A stretch of 64,000 bases of DNA from Streptomyces sp. A0958 (GTDB taxonomy: Bacteria > Actinomycetota > Actinomycetes > Streptomycetales > Streptomycetaceae): positions 62,001 to 126,000 of the forward strand of contig NZ_SSBK01000002.1 in assembly GCF_004795035.1 (NCBI RefSeq), in the 5' to 3' direction. Position numbers and translations under genes: made by a program. The notes beneath the pieces are model-generated. The model was not told the DNA's origin. It saw only the letters and a program-made list of their open reading frames with translations, and made no database searches. Shown piece after piece: positions 10,822 to 19,332 of this stretch; within the stretch, counting starts at the first letter, position 1, and each line of letters starts with the position of its first letter.

Positions 10822-10935
10822 CTATTTTCGGGAAGTGCGCGAGAAGATCATGTAGAGAATGAATCCCACCGGAAGGTGGACTTCCAGCGTCGCCGCCGGT
10901 GAAAGAACCACCGATAACTCGATCAGATCGAACAT
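10822..10935 (-). CDS. 37-residue hydrophobic peptide with TTA codon, divergent from TPR regulator
   Basis: A short frame with an excellent start: GGAGG seven bases before the ATG at 10935, ending at TAG 10822. The product has 37 residues. It starts MFDLIELSVVLSPAATLEVH, continues with a hydrophobic stretch LPVGFILYMIF and ends in the basic tail SRTSRK, which suggests a membrane-associated or exported peptide. Codon 7 is TTA, rare in Streptomyces and read only by the bldA tRNA, so expression may be tied to development. It is transcribed away from the TPR regulator starting at 11148. No homologue is known to me. The coding call rests on the binding site, codon usage and amphipathic product. 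Confidence 0.6.
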   Translation of the reverse strand: MFDLIELSVVLSPAATLEVHLPVGFILYMIFSRTSRK

Positions 10936-11147
10936 TTTCGGACCTCCGCCTCAGCATGCACCGCCCTCCGCACCTACGTTCCGGGCATGTCCACCGGTGT
11001 CGCGGCCTCTTGGGGCCCTGCGGGGTCGATGTCTCCATGACACCGCGGGAGCACGCGGGCGCGCAGGGCTCACAAGGGGGCTCACAACTCGCGGGACAGG
11101 TCCACAAAGCCCACGGCGTCGGTACTCTGCGAGAGAAAGGAGGCAGT

Positions 11148-12533
11148 ATGACGGACACCCGAGGAAACGAACGCCAGGGAAATCCACTTCTCGAAAAGAT
11201 CGTGGCCGCATCAGACGCAAGTCATAAAAGGATCGCGCACCGGGTGAACGAACTCGCCTCCCTCGAAGGGCAGGCCACCCAGTACACGCACACGTCCGTG
11301 GCGAACTGGTGCCGCCGCGGCATGAACCCGAAGTGGCCGACCCCGCGACTCCTCTGTACGTGCTTATCCGAACTGCTGGGCAGGCCGGTGTCCCTGGCAG
11401 ACATCGGGATGCAGAGCGCGGAGCGCGACGCGGAGCGGCTGGGTCTGGAGTTCGCCCGCGGTCAGGACGACGCAGTGACCGAAGCATCAGCCTATTGGAG
11501 CGCAGTGAACCGCCGCCAGTTCCTCACCAGCCAGACGTTCGCCATCTCCGCCTTCGCCACCCCGTTCACCCGCTGGCTCATCGATCCGGCGGAGACCACC
11601 CGGGCACGCGAGACCGGTCCGGCGGTCGACCGGGGACACATCGCGGAGCTCAGGGAGGCCGCCGACAACGCCCGCCTGTGGGACTCCCGCTTCGGCGGGG
11701 CGAACAGGAAGTCGACGTCTCTCACGGAGTATCTGTACGAACGCGTCGCGCCGTTGCTCCGCGGCAGCTACTCGCAGGCCGTGGGCCGCGATCTGTTCCG
11801 GGTCACCGCGGAGATGGCGCGGCTGGCGGGCTGGACGGCGTTCGACGCGGGCCGGCACAGCATCGCCCAGCGCCACTTCATCCAGGCGTTGCGGCTGGCA
11901 CGGGCCGGGGGCGACGCCGATCTGGGGTCGTACATCCTCACCACCATGGCCATGCAGTCGCTGATGCGCGGGTTCACCTCGGAGGCCATCGACATGGCGC
12001 AGGGCGCCTACCAGCGCGGGCACACCCTCGATCCGCGCGTGGCGGGCTTCGCCAAACTGATCGAGGCCAGGTCGCACGCCCGCGCGGGCGACGAACGCGC
12101 GACGAGCGCGTGCATCGCGCAGTCGGAGCGGCTGGCCGAACGGGGCGCGGGCAGCGAGGGACCGGCCTGGATCGGGTTCTTCACCCAGCAGCGGATCATC
12201 ACGGACGCGACCGAGGCATTCCGTGACCTCGGCAACCACCGCGCCACCTTCGCCTGGCACGCGGCCGGCCCCATGCCGTCGGACGCGTTCGCCCGCTCGC
12301 GCAGCGTCCGGCTCTCGGTCCTGGCCTCGGCGCACGCCCAGAACGGGGACCTCGCGCAGAGCCTGCACCTGGGCCGCGAGTCGCTGAACCTCTTCACCCG
12401 CCTGGGCAGCCTGCGCGGGATGGAGTATCTGCGCGTCTACAGCAGGTCCCTGGAGCCCTGGCGCAGGGACCCGCAGGTCGTCACGTACCTGTCGGACGTC
12501 CGGAAGGCGACGCGGTCACTGGCCGCGGCCTGA
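11148..12533 (+). CDS. HTH-TPR transcriptional regulator (NsdA-like family)
   Basis: Predicted 461 residues; the ATG at 11148 has AAAGGAGG upstream, which rules out the longer frame. Residues about 10-85 form the N-terminal DNA-binding region seen in this Streptomyces family (IAHRVNELASLEGQ, YTHTSVANWCRRGMNP, LSELLGRPVSLADIGM). The remainder is alpha-helical and TPR-like (AGWTAFDAGRHSIAQRHFIQ, ALRLARAGGDADLGSYILTT). An internal NRRQFLTSQ motif mimics a Tat signal but is a common feature of the family. Members such as NsdA influence sporulation and antibiotic timing; the exact target here is unknown. The divergent 37-codon gene shares the 212-bp intergenic region, so co-regulation or peptide sensing is possible but unproven. 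Confidence 0.8.
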   Translation: MTDTRGNERQGNPLLEKIVAASDASHKRIAHRVNELASLEGQATQYTHTSVANWCRRGMNPKWPTPRLLCTCLSELLGRPVSLADIGMQSAERDAERLGLEFARGQDDAVTEASAYWSAVNRRQFLTSQTFAISAFATPFTRWLIDPAETTRARETGPAVDRGHIAELREAADNARLWDSRFGGANRKSTSLTEYLYERVAPLLRGSYSQAVGRDLFRVTAEMARLAGWTAFDAGRHSIAQRHFIQALRLARAGGDADLGSYILTTMAMQSLMRGFTSEAIDMAQGAYQRGHTLDPRVAGFAKLIEARSHARAGDERATSACIAQSERLAERGAGSEGPAWIGFFTQQRIITDATEAFRDLGNHRATFAWHAAGPMPSDAFARSRSVRLSVLASAHAQNGDLAQSLHLGRESLNLFTRLGSLRGMEYLRVYSRSLEPWRRDPQVVTYLSDVRKATRSLAAA

Positions 12534-12604
12534 ACCGGAGGACCGGGGCCGGTCACGGCCGGCACAGGCCGGGGCCGGAGCCGGGACCGGCCTGGTCGTG
12601 GCGG

Positions 12605-12674
12605 CCGGAACGGGCCGTGGCCGGGGTCGGCATCGGCCGGGGCCGGGGTCGGCATCGGTCGTGGCCCGTTCCGG
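12605..12674. repeat. GC-rich direct repeats inside a long inverted repeat between convergent genes
   Basis: CCGGAACGGGCC at 12605-12616 is the exact complement of GGCCCGTTCCGG at 12663-12674. Between them the 18-mer GGCCGGGGTCGGCATCGG occurs twice (12619-12636 and 12641-12658, period 22). The structure sits between the convergent TPR regulator and mmsA genes and probably serves as a bidirectional terminator. Confidence 0.6.
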
Positions 12675-12713
12675 TTCTCGCCGGTGTCGGTCCCGGCCCG
12701 GTCGGGGCCTTCG

Positions 12714-14213
12714 TCAGTGGTTCCTGGGGAAGCCCAGGTCCACGCCTGCCGGGGTGTCGGCGGGGTCGGGCCAGCGGGTCGTCGTGACCTTGCCGCGGGT
12801 GTAGAAGTGCACGCCGTCGTTGCCGTAGATGTGGTGGTCCCCGAAGAGGGAGTCCTTCCAGCCGCCGAAGGAGTGGTAGCCCACCGGCACCGGGATCGGC
12901 ACGTTGACGCCGACCATGCCGGCCTCGATCTCCATCTGGAAGCGGCGGGCCGCGCCGCCGTCGCGGGTGAAGATCGCGGTGCCGTTGCCGAACGGCGAGG
13001 CGTTCATGAGGGCGACGCCCTCCTCGTACGTACCGACGCGCAGCACGCACAGCACCGGGCCGAAGATCTCGTCCTTGTACGCGTCGGAGTCGGTGGAGAC
13101 GTGGTCGAGGAGGGAGAGGCCGATCCAGTGGCCGTCCTCGAAGCCCTCGACGGTGTGTCCGGTGCCGTCCAGGACGACTTCGGCGCCCTGGGCGGCCGCG
13201 CCGGTGACGTAGGAGGCGACCTTGTCGCGGTGGGCGGCGGTGATCAGCGGGCCCATCTCGGAGGCCGGGTCGGTGCCGGGGCCGATCCTGATCTTCGCGG
13301 CCCGCTCCTTGATCCGGGCGACGAGCTCGTCGCCGATCGCGCCCACGGCGACGACGGCGGAGATCGCCATGCAGCGCTCACCGGCGGAGCCGTACGCGGC
13401 GGAGACCGCGGCGTCGGCGGCGGCGTCGAGGTCCGCGTCGGGCAGGACCAGCATGTGGTTCTTCGCGCCGCCGAGCGCCTGGACGCGCTTGCCGTTGGCC
13501 GAGGCGGTGGCGTGGATGTGGCGGGCGACGGGGGTCGAGCCGACGAAGGAGACGGCGGCGACGTCCGGGTGGTTCAGGAGGCCGTCGACGGCGGCCCTGT
13601 CGCCGTGCAGGACGTTCAGCACGCCGTCCGGCAGACCGGCCTCGGCGGCCAGCTCGGCCAGCAGGTTGGCGGCGGACGGGTCCTTCTCACTGGGCTTGAG
13701 CACGAACGTGTTGCCGCAGGCGATGGCCAGCGGGAACATCCACATCGGCACCATGGCCGGGAAGTTGAACGGGGTGATGCCGGCGACGACCCCGATCGGC
13801 TGGCGGATCGAGGAGACGTCTACCCGGTTCGAGACCTGGGTGGACAGCTCGCCCTTGAGCTGGGTGGTGATGCCGCAGGCCAGTTCGACGATCTCCAGGC
13901 CGCGCGCGACCTCGCCGAGCGCGTCGGAGTGCACCTTGCCGTGCTCGGCGGTGATGAGCGCGGCGATCTCGTCCCGGTGGGCGTCCAGCAGCGCGTGGTA
14001 GCGGAACAGGATCGCCGTACGGGCGGACAGCGACGAGGTGCGCCACGTCGTGTACGCGTCCTTCGCGGCGGCCACCGCCGTGTCGACCTCGTCCGGGGAG
14101 GCGAACGCGACCCGGGTGGTGACGGCGCCGGTGGCCGGGTCGGTCACCGGGCCGTACGTGCCCGACGCGCCCTCGACGGTCTTGCCGCCGATCCAGTGGT
14201 TCACGGTCTTCAT
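12714..14213 (-). CDS. mmsA: Methylmalonate-semialdehyde dehydrogenase (CoA-acylating)
   Basis: This 499-residue aldehyde dehydrogenase converts malonate or methylmalonate semialdehyde plus CoA and NAD+ to acetyl- or propionyl-CoA, the last step of inositol and valine breakdown. Family marks: the substrate-site segment GITPFNFPAMVPMWMFPLAI near 140-160, KPSEKDPSAANLLAELAAEA, and catalytic Cys281 in GSAGERCMAIS, the MmsA/IolA variant of the ALDH active site. Near the end is FGGWKDSLFGDHHIYG. It lies 12 bases after iolD as the last gene of the inositol operon, which supports an IolA role. Length is normal. Confidence 0.93.
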   Translation of the reverse strand: MKTVNHWIGGKTVEGASGTYGPVTDPATGAVTTRVAFASPDEVDTAVAAAKDAYTTWRTSSLSARTAILFRYHALLDAHRDEIAALITAEHGKVHSDALGEVARGLEIVELACGITTQLKGELSTQVSNRVDVSSIRQPIGVVAGITPFNFPAMVPMWMFPLAIACGNTFVLKPSEKDPSAANLLAELAAEAGLPDGVLNVLHGDRAAVDGLLNHPDVAAVSFVGSTPVARHIHATASANGKRVQALGGAKNHMLVLPDADLDAAADAAVSAAYGSAGERCMAISAVVAVGAIGDELVARIKERAAKIRIGPGTDPASEMGPLITAAHRDKVASYVTGAAAQGAEVVLDGTGHTVEGFEDGHWIGLSLLDHVSTDSDAYKDEIFGPVLCVLRVGTYEEGVALMNASPFGNGTAIFTRDGGAARRFQMEIEAGMVGVNVPIPVPVGYHSFGGWKDSLFGDHHIYGNDGVHFYTRGKVTTTRWPDPADTPAGVDLGFPRNH

Positions 14214-14225
14214 GCTGCGGCTCCT

Positions 14226-16142
14226 TCAGAGGTGACGGCGTCGGTCGGCGCTGTGACGTTCGTACTCTTTCCGTGCCGCGACCGCCGCGGGGCGGGTGGC
14301 CGTCTCGGCCACGGGGACATCCCACCACGCCTGCGCCTGCGGGGGCCCCTGTCCCGCACCGGGCGTTTCCGTCTCCACGTGCACACAGACGGGACGGTCC
14401 GCCGCGCGCGCCTCGGCCAGGGCCTCGCGCAGCTCGCCCACCGTCCCGGCGCGCAGGACCCGCATCCCGAGCGAGGCGGCGTTGGCGGCGAGGTCGACGG
14501 GGAGCGGGGGTCCGGTGAAGCGGGTGTCGGCGGCGCGGTGGCGGTAGGCCGTACCGAAGCGTTCGCCCCCGGTGGCTTCGGAGAGGCCGCCGATCGACGC
14601 GTAGCCGTGGTTCTTCAGGACGACGAGCTTGACCGGCAGGTTCTCCTGGACGGCGGTGACGATCTCGGTCGGGTTCATGAGGTAGGTGCCGTCGCCGACG
14701 AGCGTCCAGACGGGGCTGCCGGGGGCGGCGAGCTGGACACCGATCGCGGCCGGGATCTCGTAGCCCATGCAGGAGTACCCGTACTCCACGTGGTACTGGC
14801 GCGGGGAGCGGGCCCGCCACAGTTTGTGCAGGTCGCCGGGGAGGGAACCGGCCGCGTTGATGACGATGTCGTCGTCGGTGACCAGCGCGTCGAGGAGGCC
14901 GAGTACCTGGGTCTGGGTGGGGCGGGCGTGCGGGTCGGGGGTGGCGTAGGCGGCGTCGACGCGCTGCTCCCAGCGGTCCTTGGCCCCGGTGTACTCGCTC
15001 TCGTACGCCGGGTCGGTGCGGTATTGGTGGTCGGTCAGGGCGGCGGTGAGGGCTTCCAGGGCGGTGCGGGCGTCGGCGACGAGCGGGAGCGCGGCGAGCT
15101 TGTGGGCGTCGAAGCCGGTGATGTTGACGTTGAGGAAGCGGACGTCCGGGCGCTCGAAGAGGGTCGCGGAGGCGGTGGTGAAGTCGGTGTAGCGGGTGCC
15201 GATCCCGATGACGAGGTCGGCGGTGCGGGCCAGGTCGTCTGCGGTGGCGGTGCCGGTGTGGCCGATGCCGCCGACGTCGGCGGGGTGGTCGTGGCGCAGG
15301 GAGCCCTTGCCCGCCTGGGTGGAGGCGACGGGGATGCGGGTGGCGGCGGCGAACGCGGCGAGGGCTTCCTCGGCCGCGCTGTGGTGGACCCCGCCGCCCG
15401 CGACGACCAGCGGCCTGCGGGCGGTACGCACCGCCCGGACCGCCCGGTCGAGTTCGTACGGGTCGGGGGCGGGGCGGCGTACGTGCCAGACGCGTTCGGT
15501 GAAGAACTCCGCCGGCCAGTCATACGCCTCGGCCTGCACGTCCTGCGGCAGCGCGAGCGTGACCGCGCCGGTCTCCGCCGGGTCGGCGAGGACCCGCATG
15601 GCGTGCAGCGCGGCCGGGATCAGGGCCTCCGGGCGGGTGACGCGGTCGAAGTAGCGGGAGACGGGGCGCAGGCAGTCGTTGACGGAGACGTCGCCCGCGA
15701 ACGGCACCTCCAACTGCTGGAGAACGGGGTCGGCGGGGCGGGTCGCGAAGGTGTCGCCGGGCAGCAGCAGGACCGGGAGGCGGTTGACGGTGGCGAGGGC
15801 GGCGCCGGTGACGAGGTTGGTGGCGCCGGGGCCGATGGAGGTGGTGACGGCCTGCGCGGACAGCCGGCCGGACTGGCGGGCGTATCCGACCGCCGCGTGC
15901 ACCATGGCCTGTTCGTTGCGGCCCTGGAGGTAGGGCATGGCGGGCCCGGTCTCCAGGAGCGCCTGGCCGATGCCCGCGACGTTGCCGTGGCCGAAGATGC
16001 CCCAGGTGGCGGCGATCAGCCGGTGGCGGCGGCCGTCGCGCTCGGTGTACTGGCGGGCGAGGAAGGCGACGAGCGCCTGGGCGGTGGTGAGCCGGCGGGT
16101 GGTCGCCCCGGCCCTTCCGGCGGTTCCGGTCGTCCCGGTCAT
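14226..16142 (-). CDS. iolD: 3D-(3,5/4)-trihydroxycyclohexane-1,2-dione hydrolase
   Basis: A 638-residue thiamine-diphosphate enzyme that opens the cyclohexane ring of the inositol intermediate to give 5-deoxyglucuronate. The ATG at 16142 overlaps the iolB stop (ATGA). Visible: LTTAQALVAFLARQYTERDG at the N-terminus, the glutamate-bearing YLQGRNEQAMVHAAVGYARQ near 67-86, a central Rossmann part (VGGIGHTGTATADDLARTAD), and the ThDP/Mg motif VGDGTYLMNPTEIVTAVQEN with the downstream LKNHGYASIGGLSEATGG. Operon position between iolB and mmsA supports IolD over acetolactate synthase. The extreme N-terminus is a Thr/Gly/Ala stretch, perhaps from a late start. Confidence 0.93.
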   Translation of the reverse strand: MTGTTGTAGRAGATTRRLTTAQALVAFLARQYTERDGRRHRLIAATWGIFGHGNVAGIGQALLETGPAMPYLQGRNEQAMVHAAVGYARQSGRLSAQAVTTSIGPGATNLVTGAALATVNRLPVLLLPGDTFATRPADPVLQQLEVPFAGDVSVNDCLRPVSRYFDRVTRPEALIPAALHAMRVLADPAETGAVTLALPQDVQAEAYDWPAEFFTERVWHVRRPAPDPYELDRAVRAVRTARRPLVVAGGGVHHSAAEEALAAFAAATRIPVASTQAGKGSLRHDHPADVGGIGHTGTATADDLARTADLVIGIGTRYTDFTTASATLFERPDVRFLNVNITGFDAHKLAALPLVADARTALEALTAALTDHQYRTDPAYESEYTGAKDRWEQRVDAAYATPDPHARPTQTQVLGLLDALVTDDDIVINAAGSLPGDLHKLWRARSPRQYHVEYGYSCMGYEIPAAIGVQLAAPGSPVWTLVGDGTYLMNPTEIVTAVQENLPVKLVVLKNHGYASIGGLSEATGGERFGTAYRHRAADTRFTGPPLPVDLAANAASLGMRVLRAGTVGELREALAEARAADRPVCVHVETETPGAGQGPPQAQAWWDVPVAETATRPAAVAARKEYERHSADRRRHL

Positions 16143-17020
16143 CCCCGGTCCTCCGGTCCGTAGAGCGGCAGCCGGGGGTCGACCGGCTGGGACGGCCAGG
16201 TGTCGCGGACCCAGCGGTGGTCGGGGTGGTCGCGGATCAGCCACTCCCGCTGCTCGCCGGGGCCCGCCATGACGTTGAGGTAGTAGAGGGTGCGGCCGGG
16301 CGCGGCGATGGTGGGGCCGTGCCAGCCGTCGGGGATGAGGACCGTGTCGCCGCTGCGGACCTCGGCCAGGACGTCGGTGCCGCCGGGCCGGGACGGGGAC
16401 ACGCGGTGGTAGCCGAGGCCGCCGTCGGCCACCTCGAAGTAGTAGATCTCCTCCAGGACGGATTCCTCGCCGGGGTGGTGCTCGTCGTGTTTGTGCGGCG
16501 GGTAGGAGGACCAGTTGCCGCCGGGGGTGAGGACTTCGACGGCGATCAGCCGGTCGCAGTCGAAGGTGTCGGCGGCGGCGAAGTCGTTGACCTGGCGGGA
16601 GCAGGTGCCGGAGCCGCGCAGTTCCACGCGTACCTCCGGCGCGGGGCCGTAGCGAGCGGGGAGTCGTCGCTCGCACTTCGCTCCTGCCAGGGCGAAGCGG
16701 CCGCCTGCGCCGGAGGCGATCTGTGCGTGGGCGTCGCGCGGTACATAGGCGAAGTCGGTTACGCCGCTGAACACGCTCTTACGGCCCAGCAGTTCAAAGA
16801 TCTCATCTGAGATGTGCACCGTACAGCTGCCGGTCAACGGCAGTACGATCCACTCGCTCTCCCCGGTGACAAGTGTGTGAACTCCTCCTGGCTCCAGTTC
16901 CACCACTCGTAGGCTCGACCGCTCCCATCCGGCCTGCTCCGGGCCGATGTCGAGGGCGTAGGGGCCGTGGGCGGTACGGCCCGCGGGCAGGTGGTACGTC
17001 GGTTGTCCTCGCATACTCAT
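16139..17020 (-). CDS. iolB: 5-deoxy-glucuronate isomerase
   Basis: A 293-residue cupin-type isomerase converting 5-deoxy-D-glucuronate to 2-deoxy-5-keto-D-gluconate. The C-terminal cupin has the metal-binding cluster PPHKHDEHHPGEESVLEEIY and, further on, IPDGWHGPTIAAPGRTLYYL. The N-terminal cupin includes ELEPGGVHTLVTGESEWIVL. The first of two close ATGs (17020; second at 17014) overlaps the stop of the aldolase gene by four bases, so the operon is translationally coupled at both ends of this gene. Length is normal for IolB. Confidence 0.93.
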   Translation of the reverse strand: MSMRGQPTYHLPAGRTAHGPYALDIGPEQAGWERSSLRVVELEPGGVHTLVTGESEWIVLPLTGSCTVHISDEIFELLGRKSVFSGVTDFAYVPRDAHAQIASGAGGRFALAGAKCERRLPARYGPAPEVRVELRGSGTCSRQVNDFAAADTFDCDRLIAVEVLTPGGNWSSYPPHKHDEHHPGEESVLEEIYYFEVADGGLGYHRVSPSRPGGTDVLAEVRSGDTVLIPDGWHGPTIAAPGRTLYYLNVMAGPGEQREWLIRDHPDHRWVRDTWPSQPVDPRLPLYGPEDRG

Positions 17021-17934
17021 GTCCCTTCCCCGGATGTGCCGCCCGGTGCGAGCAGTGATACGGCCGTGTCGACGGCGGCGGTCACGTCCCCGTCGGCCGG
17101 GTAGAGCAGCGAGCGCCCCACCACGAGGCCCCGGACGGTCGGCAGCCGCAGCGCGGCCCGCCACTTCTCGTACGCCGCGTCCTGGTCGTCACCGACCTCG
17201 CCGCCGAGCAGCACGGCGGGCAGCGTCGAACTCTCCATGACCCGCGCCATGTCTTCGGGTCTCTCGGTGACGGGGACCTTGAGCCAGGTGTACGCGGAGG
17301 TGCCGGCCAGCCCCGAGGCGATGGCGATGGCGGTGCTGACGGCGGCGGCACCCAGGTCGTTGCGGACCCGGCCGGCGGCGCGGCGGCAGAGGAAGGGTTC
17401 GACGAAGACGGGCAGCCGGTGCGCGGCCATGGCGTCGATGGCGCGGGCGGTGGCGTGCATCGTGTCGAGGGAGCCGGGGTCCTGGTGGTCGATCCGCAGC
17501 AGGAGCTTTCCGGCGTCGAAGCCGAGGCGGGCCAGGTCCTCGGGGCGGTATCCGGTGAAGCGGTCGTCGAGTTCGAAGGAGGCGCCGACCAGTCCGCCTC
17601 GGTTCATCGAGCCCATGACGACCTTGTTCTCCAGGGCGCCCAGGAGCAGCAGGTCGTCCAGGATGTCGGCGGTGGCGAGGACGCCGTCGACGCCGGGCCG
17701 GGAGAGGGCGAGGCAGAGCCGTTCCAGCAGCTCGAAGCGGTTGGCCATGGCCAGTTCGCGTCCGCCGACCGCGAGCGAGCCGCGGGCGGGGTGGTCGGCG
17801 GCGACGATCATCAGCCGGCCGCGCCCGGTGACGAGCGGGCGCCTGGCGCGCCGGGCGGCGGACTCCGCGACGGCCTCCGGGTGGTGCATCCGCAGGTGGA
17901 CCAGCTCGGACACCCGGGAGGCCGCCGGGCTCAT
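17017..17934 (-). CDS. Cgl0158-family (IolJ-like) aldolase
   Basis: Predicted 305 residues from the ATG at 17934, overlapping the kinase stop. Sequence marks (MIVAADHPARGSLAVGGREL, MANRFELLERLCLALSRPGV, GVLATADILDDLLLLGALEN, VVMGSMNRGGLVGASFELDD, LLRIDHQDPGSL) fit the Cgl0158-type TIM-barrel family near the fructose-bisphosphate/DhnA aldolases. In the inositol operon of actinobacteria it takes the place of IolJ, presumably splitting 2-deoxy-5-keto-gluconate 6-phosphate into dihydroxyacetone phosphate and malonate semialdehyde. The latter feeds mmsA. The role is inferred from position; the family call is firm. Confidence 0.82.
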   Translation of the reverse strand: MSPAASRVSELVHLRMHHPEAVAESAARRARRPLVTGRGRLMIVAADHPARGSLAVGGRELAMANRFELLERLCLALSRPGVDGVLATADILDDLLLLGALENKVVMGSMNRGGLVGASFELDDRFTGYRPEDLARLGFDAGKLLLRIDHQDPGSLDTMHATARAIDAMAAHRLPVFVEPFLCRRAAGRVRNDLGAAAVSTAIAIASGLAGTSAYTWLKVPVTERPEDMARVMESSTLPAVLLGGEVGDDQDAAYEKWRAALRLPTVRGLVVGRSLLYPADGDVTAAVDTAVSLLAPGGTSGEGT

Positions 17935-19052
17935 CGGGCCGCTCCGGGGGCGTGGGAGGTGACGGCGCCCTCCGCGAGGGCCGCTTCGACCTCGTGCGGG
18001 AAGGGCATGGCGGAGGAGCAGGCGAGCCGGGAGGCGACGATGGCGCCGGCCGCGTTGGCGTAGCGCATGATGCGGGCGGTCTCCCAGCCGGCGAGCAGCC
18101 CGTGGCAGAGCGAGCCGCCGAACGCGTCGCCCGCGCCGAGGCCGTTGACCACCTCGACGGGCAGCGGTGGCACATCGGCGACGGTGCCGTCCCGGTGGAC
18201 GGCGAGGACGCCCGCCGGGCCCTGCTTGACGACGGCCAGCTCGACGCCCGCGTCGATGAGGGCGCGGGCCGCCGCGTACGGTTCGCGCTCGCCGGTCGCG
18301 ATCTCGCACTCGTCCAGGTTGCCCACGGCGACCGTGGCGTACGCGAGGGCTTCGCGGTAACGGGCGGACGGGGTGGACGCGGGCGCGGGGGTTGTCCCGG
18401 CCGCGGTCCCGGTTGCCGGCGCGGGTGTGGTCCCGGCCGACGCCGTGGTCATGGTCCCGGCCGTCGGCGCGGGTGTGGTCCCGGCCGTCGTTCCTGCCGT
18501 CGTCCCGGTCTCCTCGCCGGTTTCCCAGAACATGGGGCGCCAGTCGAGGTCGAAGACGGTGATGCCCCCGGAGCGGTCGCGGGCGCGGAGCGCGGCGAGC
18601 GTCGCGGTACGGCTCGGCTCGGCGCACAGCCCGGTTCCGGTCATCCAGAACACCCGGGCGGCCCTGATCGCCTCCAGGTCCAGCTCCGCCGCGTGGATCT
18701 CCAGGTCCGGGGCCTTGGGCTGCCGGTAGAAGTAGAGGGGGAAGTCGTCGGGCGGGAAGACCTCGCAGAAGGTGACCGGCGTCGGGTAGGCGGCGACGGG
18801 TGTCACCCAGCGGTCGTCCACCCCGAACCCCCGCAACTGGTCGTGCAGGTAGGTGCCGAAGGGGTCCTGCCCGGTCCGGGTCACCACGGCGGTACGCCGG
18901 CCCAGGCGGGCAGCGGCGACGGCGACGTTGGCGGGGGAACCGCCGAGGAACTTCCCGAAGGTGTCGACCCGGGCCAGCGGCACACCGGTCCGGAGGGGAT
19001 AGAGGTCCACCCCGATCCGCCCCATCGTGATCACGTCGTACGGCTCAGGCAT
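17931..19052 (-). CDS. iolC: 5-dehydro-2-deoxygluconokinase with Thr/Gly/Ala/Pro-rich insertion
   Basis: A 373-residue PfkB-family sugar kinase, first gene of the operon. The N-terminal signature MGRIGVDLYP, GKFLGGSPANVAVAAARLGR and the C-terminal ATP/anion-hole motif VVNGLGAGDAFGGSLCHGLL (catalytic Asp) are intact. Homologues are about 320-340 residues; the surplus is a low-complexity stretch of about 50 residues inserted after FDLDWRPMFWETGEE, made of repeated GTT-AGTT-PAP units (genomic about 18370-18525). It falls in a loop before the RYREALAYATVAVGNLDECE helix and may be tolerated. Upstream lies a good -35/-10 promoter. Confidence 0.88.
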   Translation of the reverse strand: MPEPYDVITMGRIGVDLYPLRTGVPLARVDTFGKFLGGSPANVAVAAARLGRRTAVVTRTGQDPFGTYLHDQLRGFGVDDRWVTPVAAYPTPVTFCEVFPPDDFPLYFYRQPKAPDLEIHAAELDLEAIRAARVFWMTGTGLCAEPSRTATLAALRARDRSGGITVFDLDWRPMFWETGEETGTTAGTTAGTTPAPTAGTMTTASAGTTPAPATGTAAGTTPAPASTPSARYREALAYATVAVGNLDECEIATGEREPYAAARALIDAGVELAVVKQGPAGVLAVHRDGTVADVPPLPVEVVNGLGAGDAFGGSLCHGLLAGWETARIMRYANAAGAIVASRLACSSAMPFPHEVEAALAEGAVTSHAPGAAR

Positions 19053-19123
19053 TCAGCGTCCCTTCGGCTGGGCGCCCTTCGGGCTACCGGTGGGGGCGGC
19101 TGCCGCGGCGGCTGCCGGTCTCC

Positions 19124-19152
19124 GGTCTAACTCTTCCCCTGATCACTGTCAA
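19124..19152 (-). promoter_or_regulatory. Promoter of the inositol operon
   Basis: On the minus strand TTGACA (19152-19147) and TAGACC (19129-19124) are separated by exactly 17 bases, a near-consensus housekeeping promoter reading into iolC, whose ATG is about 72 bases downstream of the -10. A GAAGGGA ribosome binding site precedes iolC. Confidence 0.7.
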
Positions 19153-19159
19153 CCATTTG

Positions 19160-19176
19160 TACGGACATACGGACGT
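19160..19176. promoter_or_regulatory. Tandem TACGGAC motif upstream of the iol promoter (candidate operator)
   Basis: TACGGACATACGGACGTA contains two TACGGAC copies seven or eight bases apart and ends in a partial inverted copy. It lies just upstream of the -35 of the iolC promoter. Position and repeat structure suggest a regulator site (for example a GntR-type inositol repressor encoded elsewhere). No binding evidence is available from sequence alone. Confidence 0.4.
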
Positions 19177-19332
19177 ATCCTTGACGCACGTCTCCCCGCG
19201 TGATGAGCCTGGACGCATGCCCTCCCCTCCCCGCACGACCCGCAGCCGCGGGCTCTCCGTCTCGGCGGGCACCGTTTTCACCGGAATGCACCAAGGTCCG
19301 CGACGACACGCCCGCACGGGTCGACTCGCGTC

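Noticed and set aside
11508..11560. Twin-arginine signal (NRRQFLTSQTF...) in the TPR regulator
   Set aside because: Lies about 120 residues inside a cytoplasmic regulator; the motif is common in this family and not at the N-terminus.
12684..16163. 1159-residue plus-strand frame across mmsA and iolD
   Set aside because: Mirrors two well-identified minus-strand enzymes; composition Gly/Val/Arg-rich, no domain.
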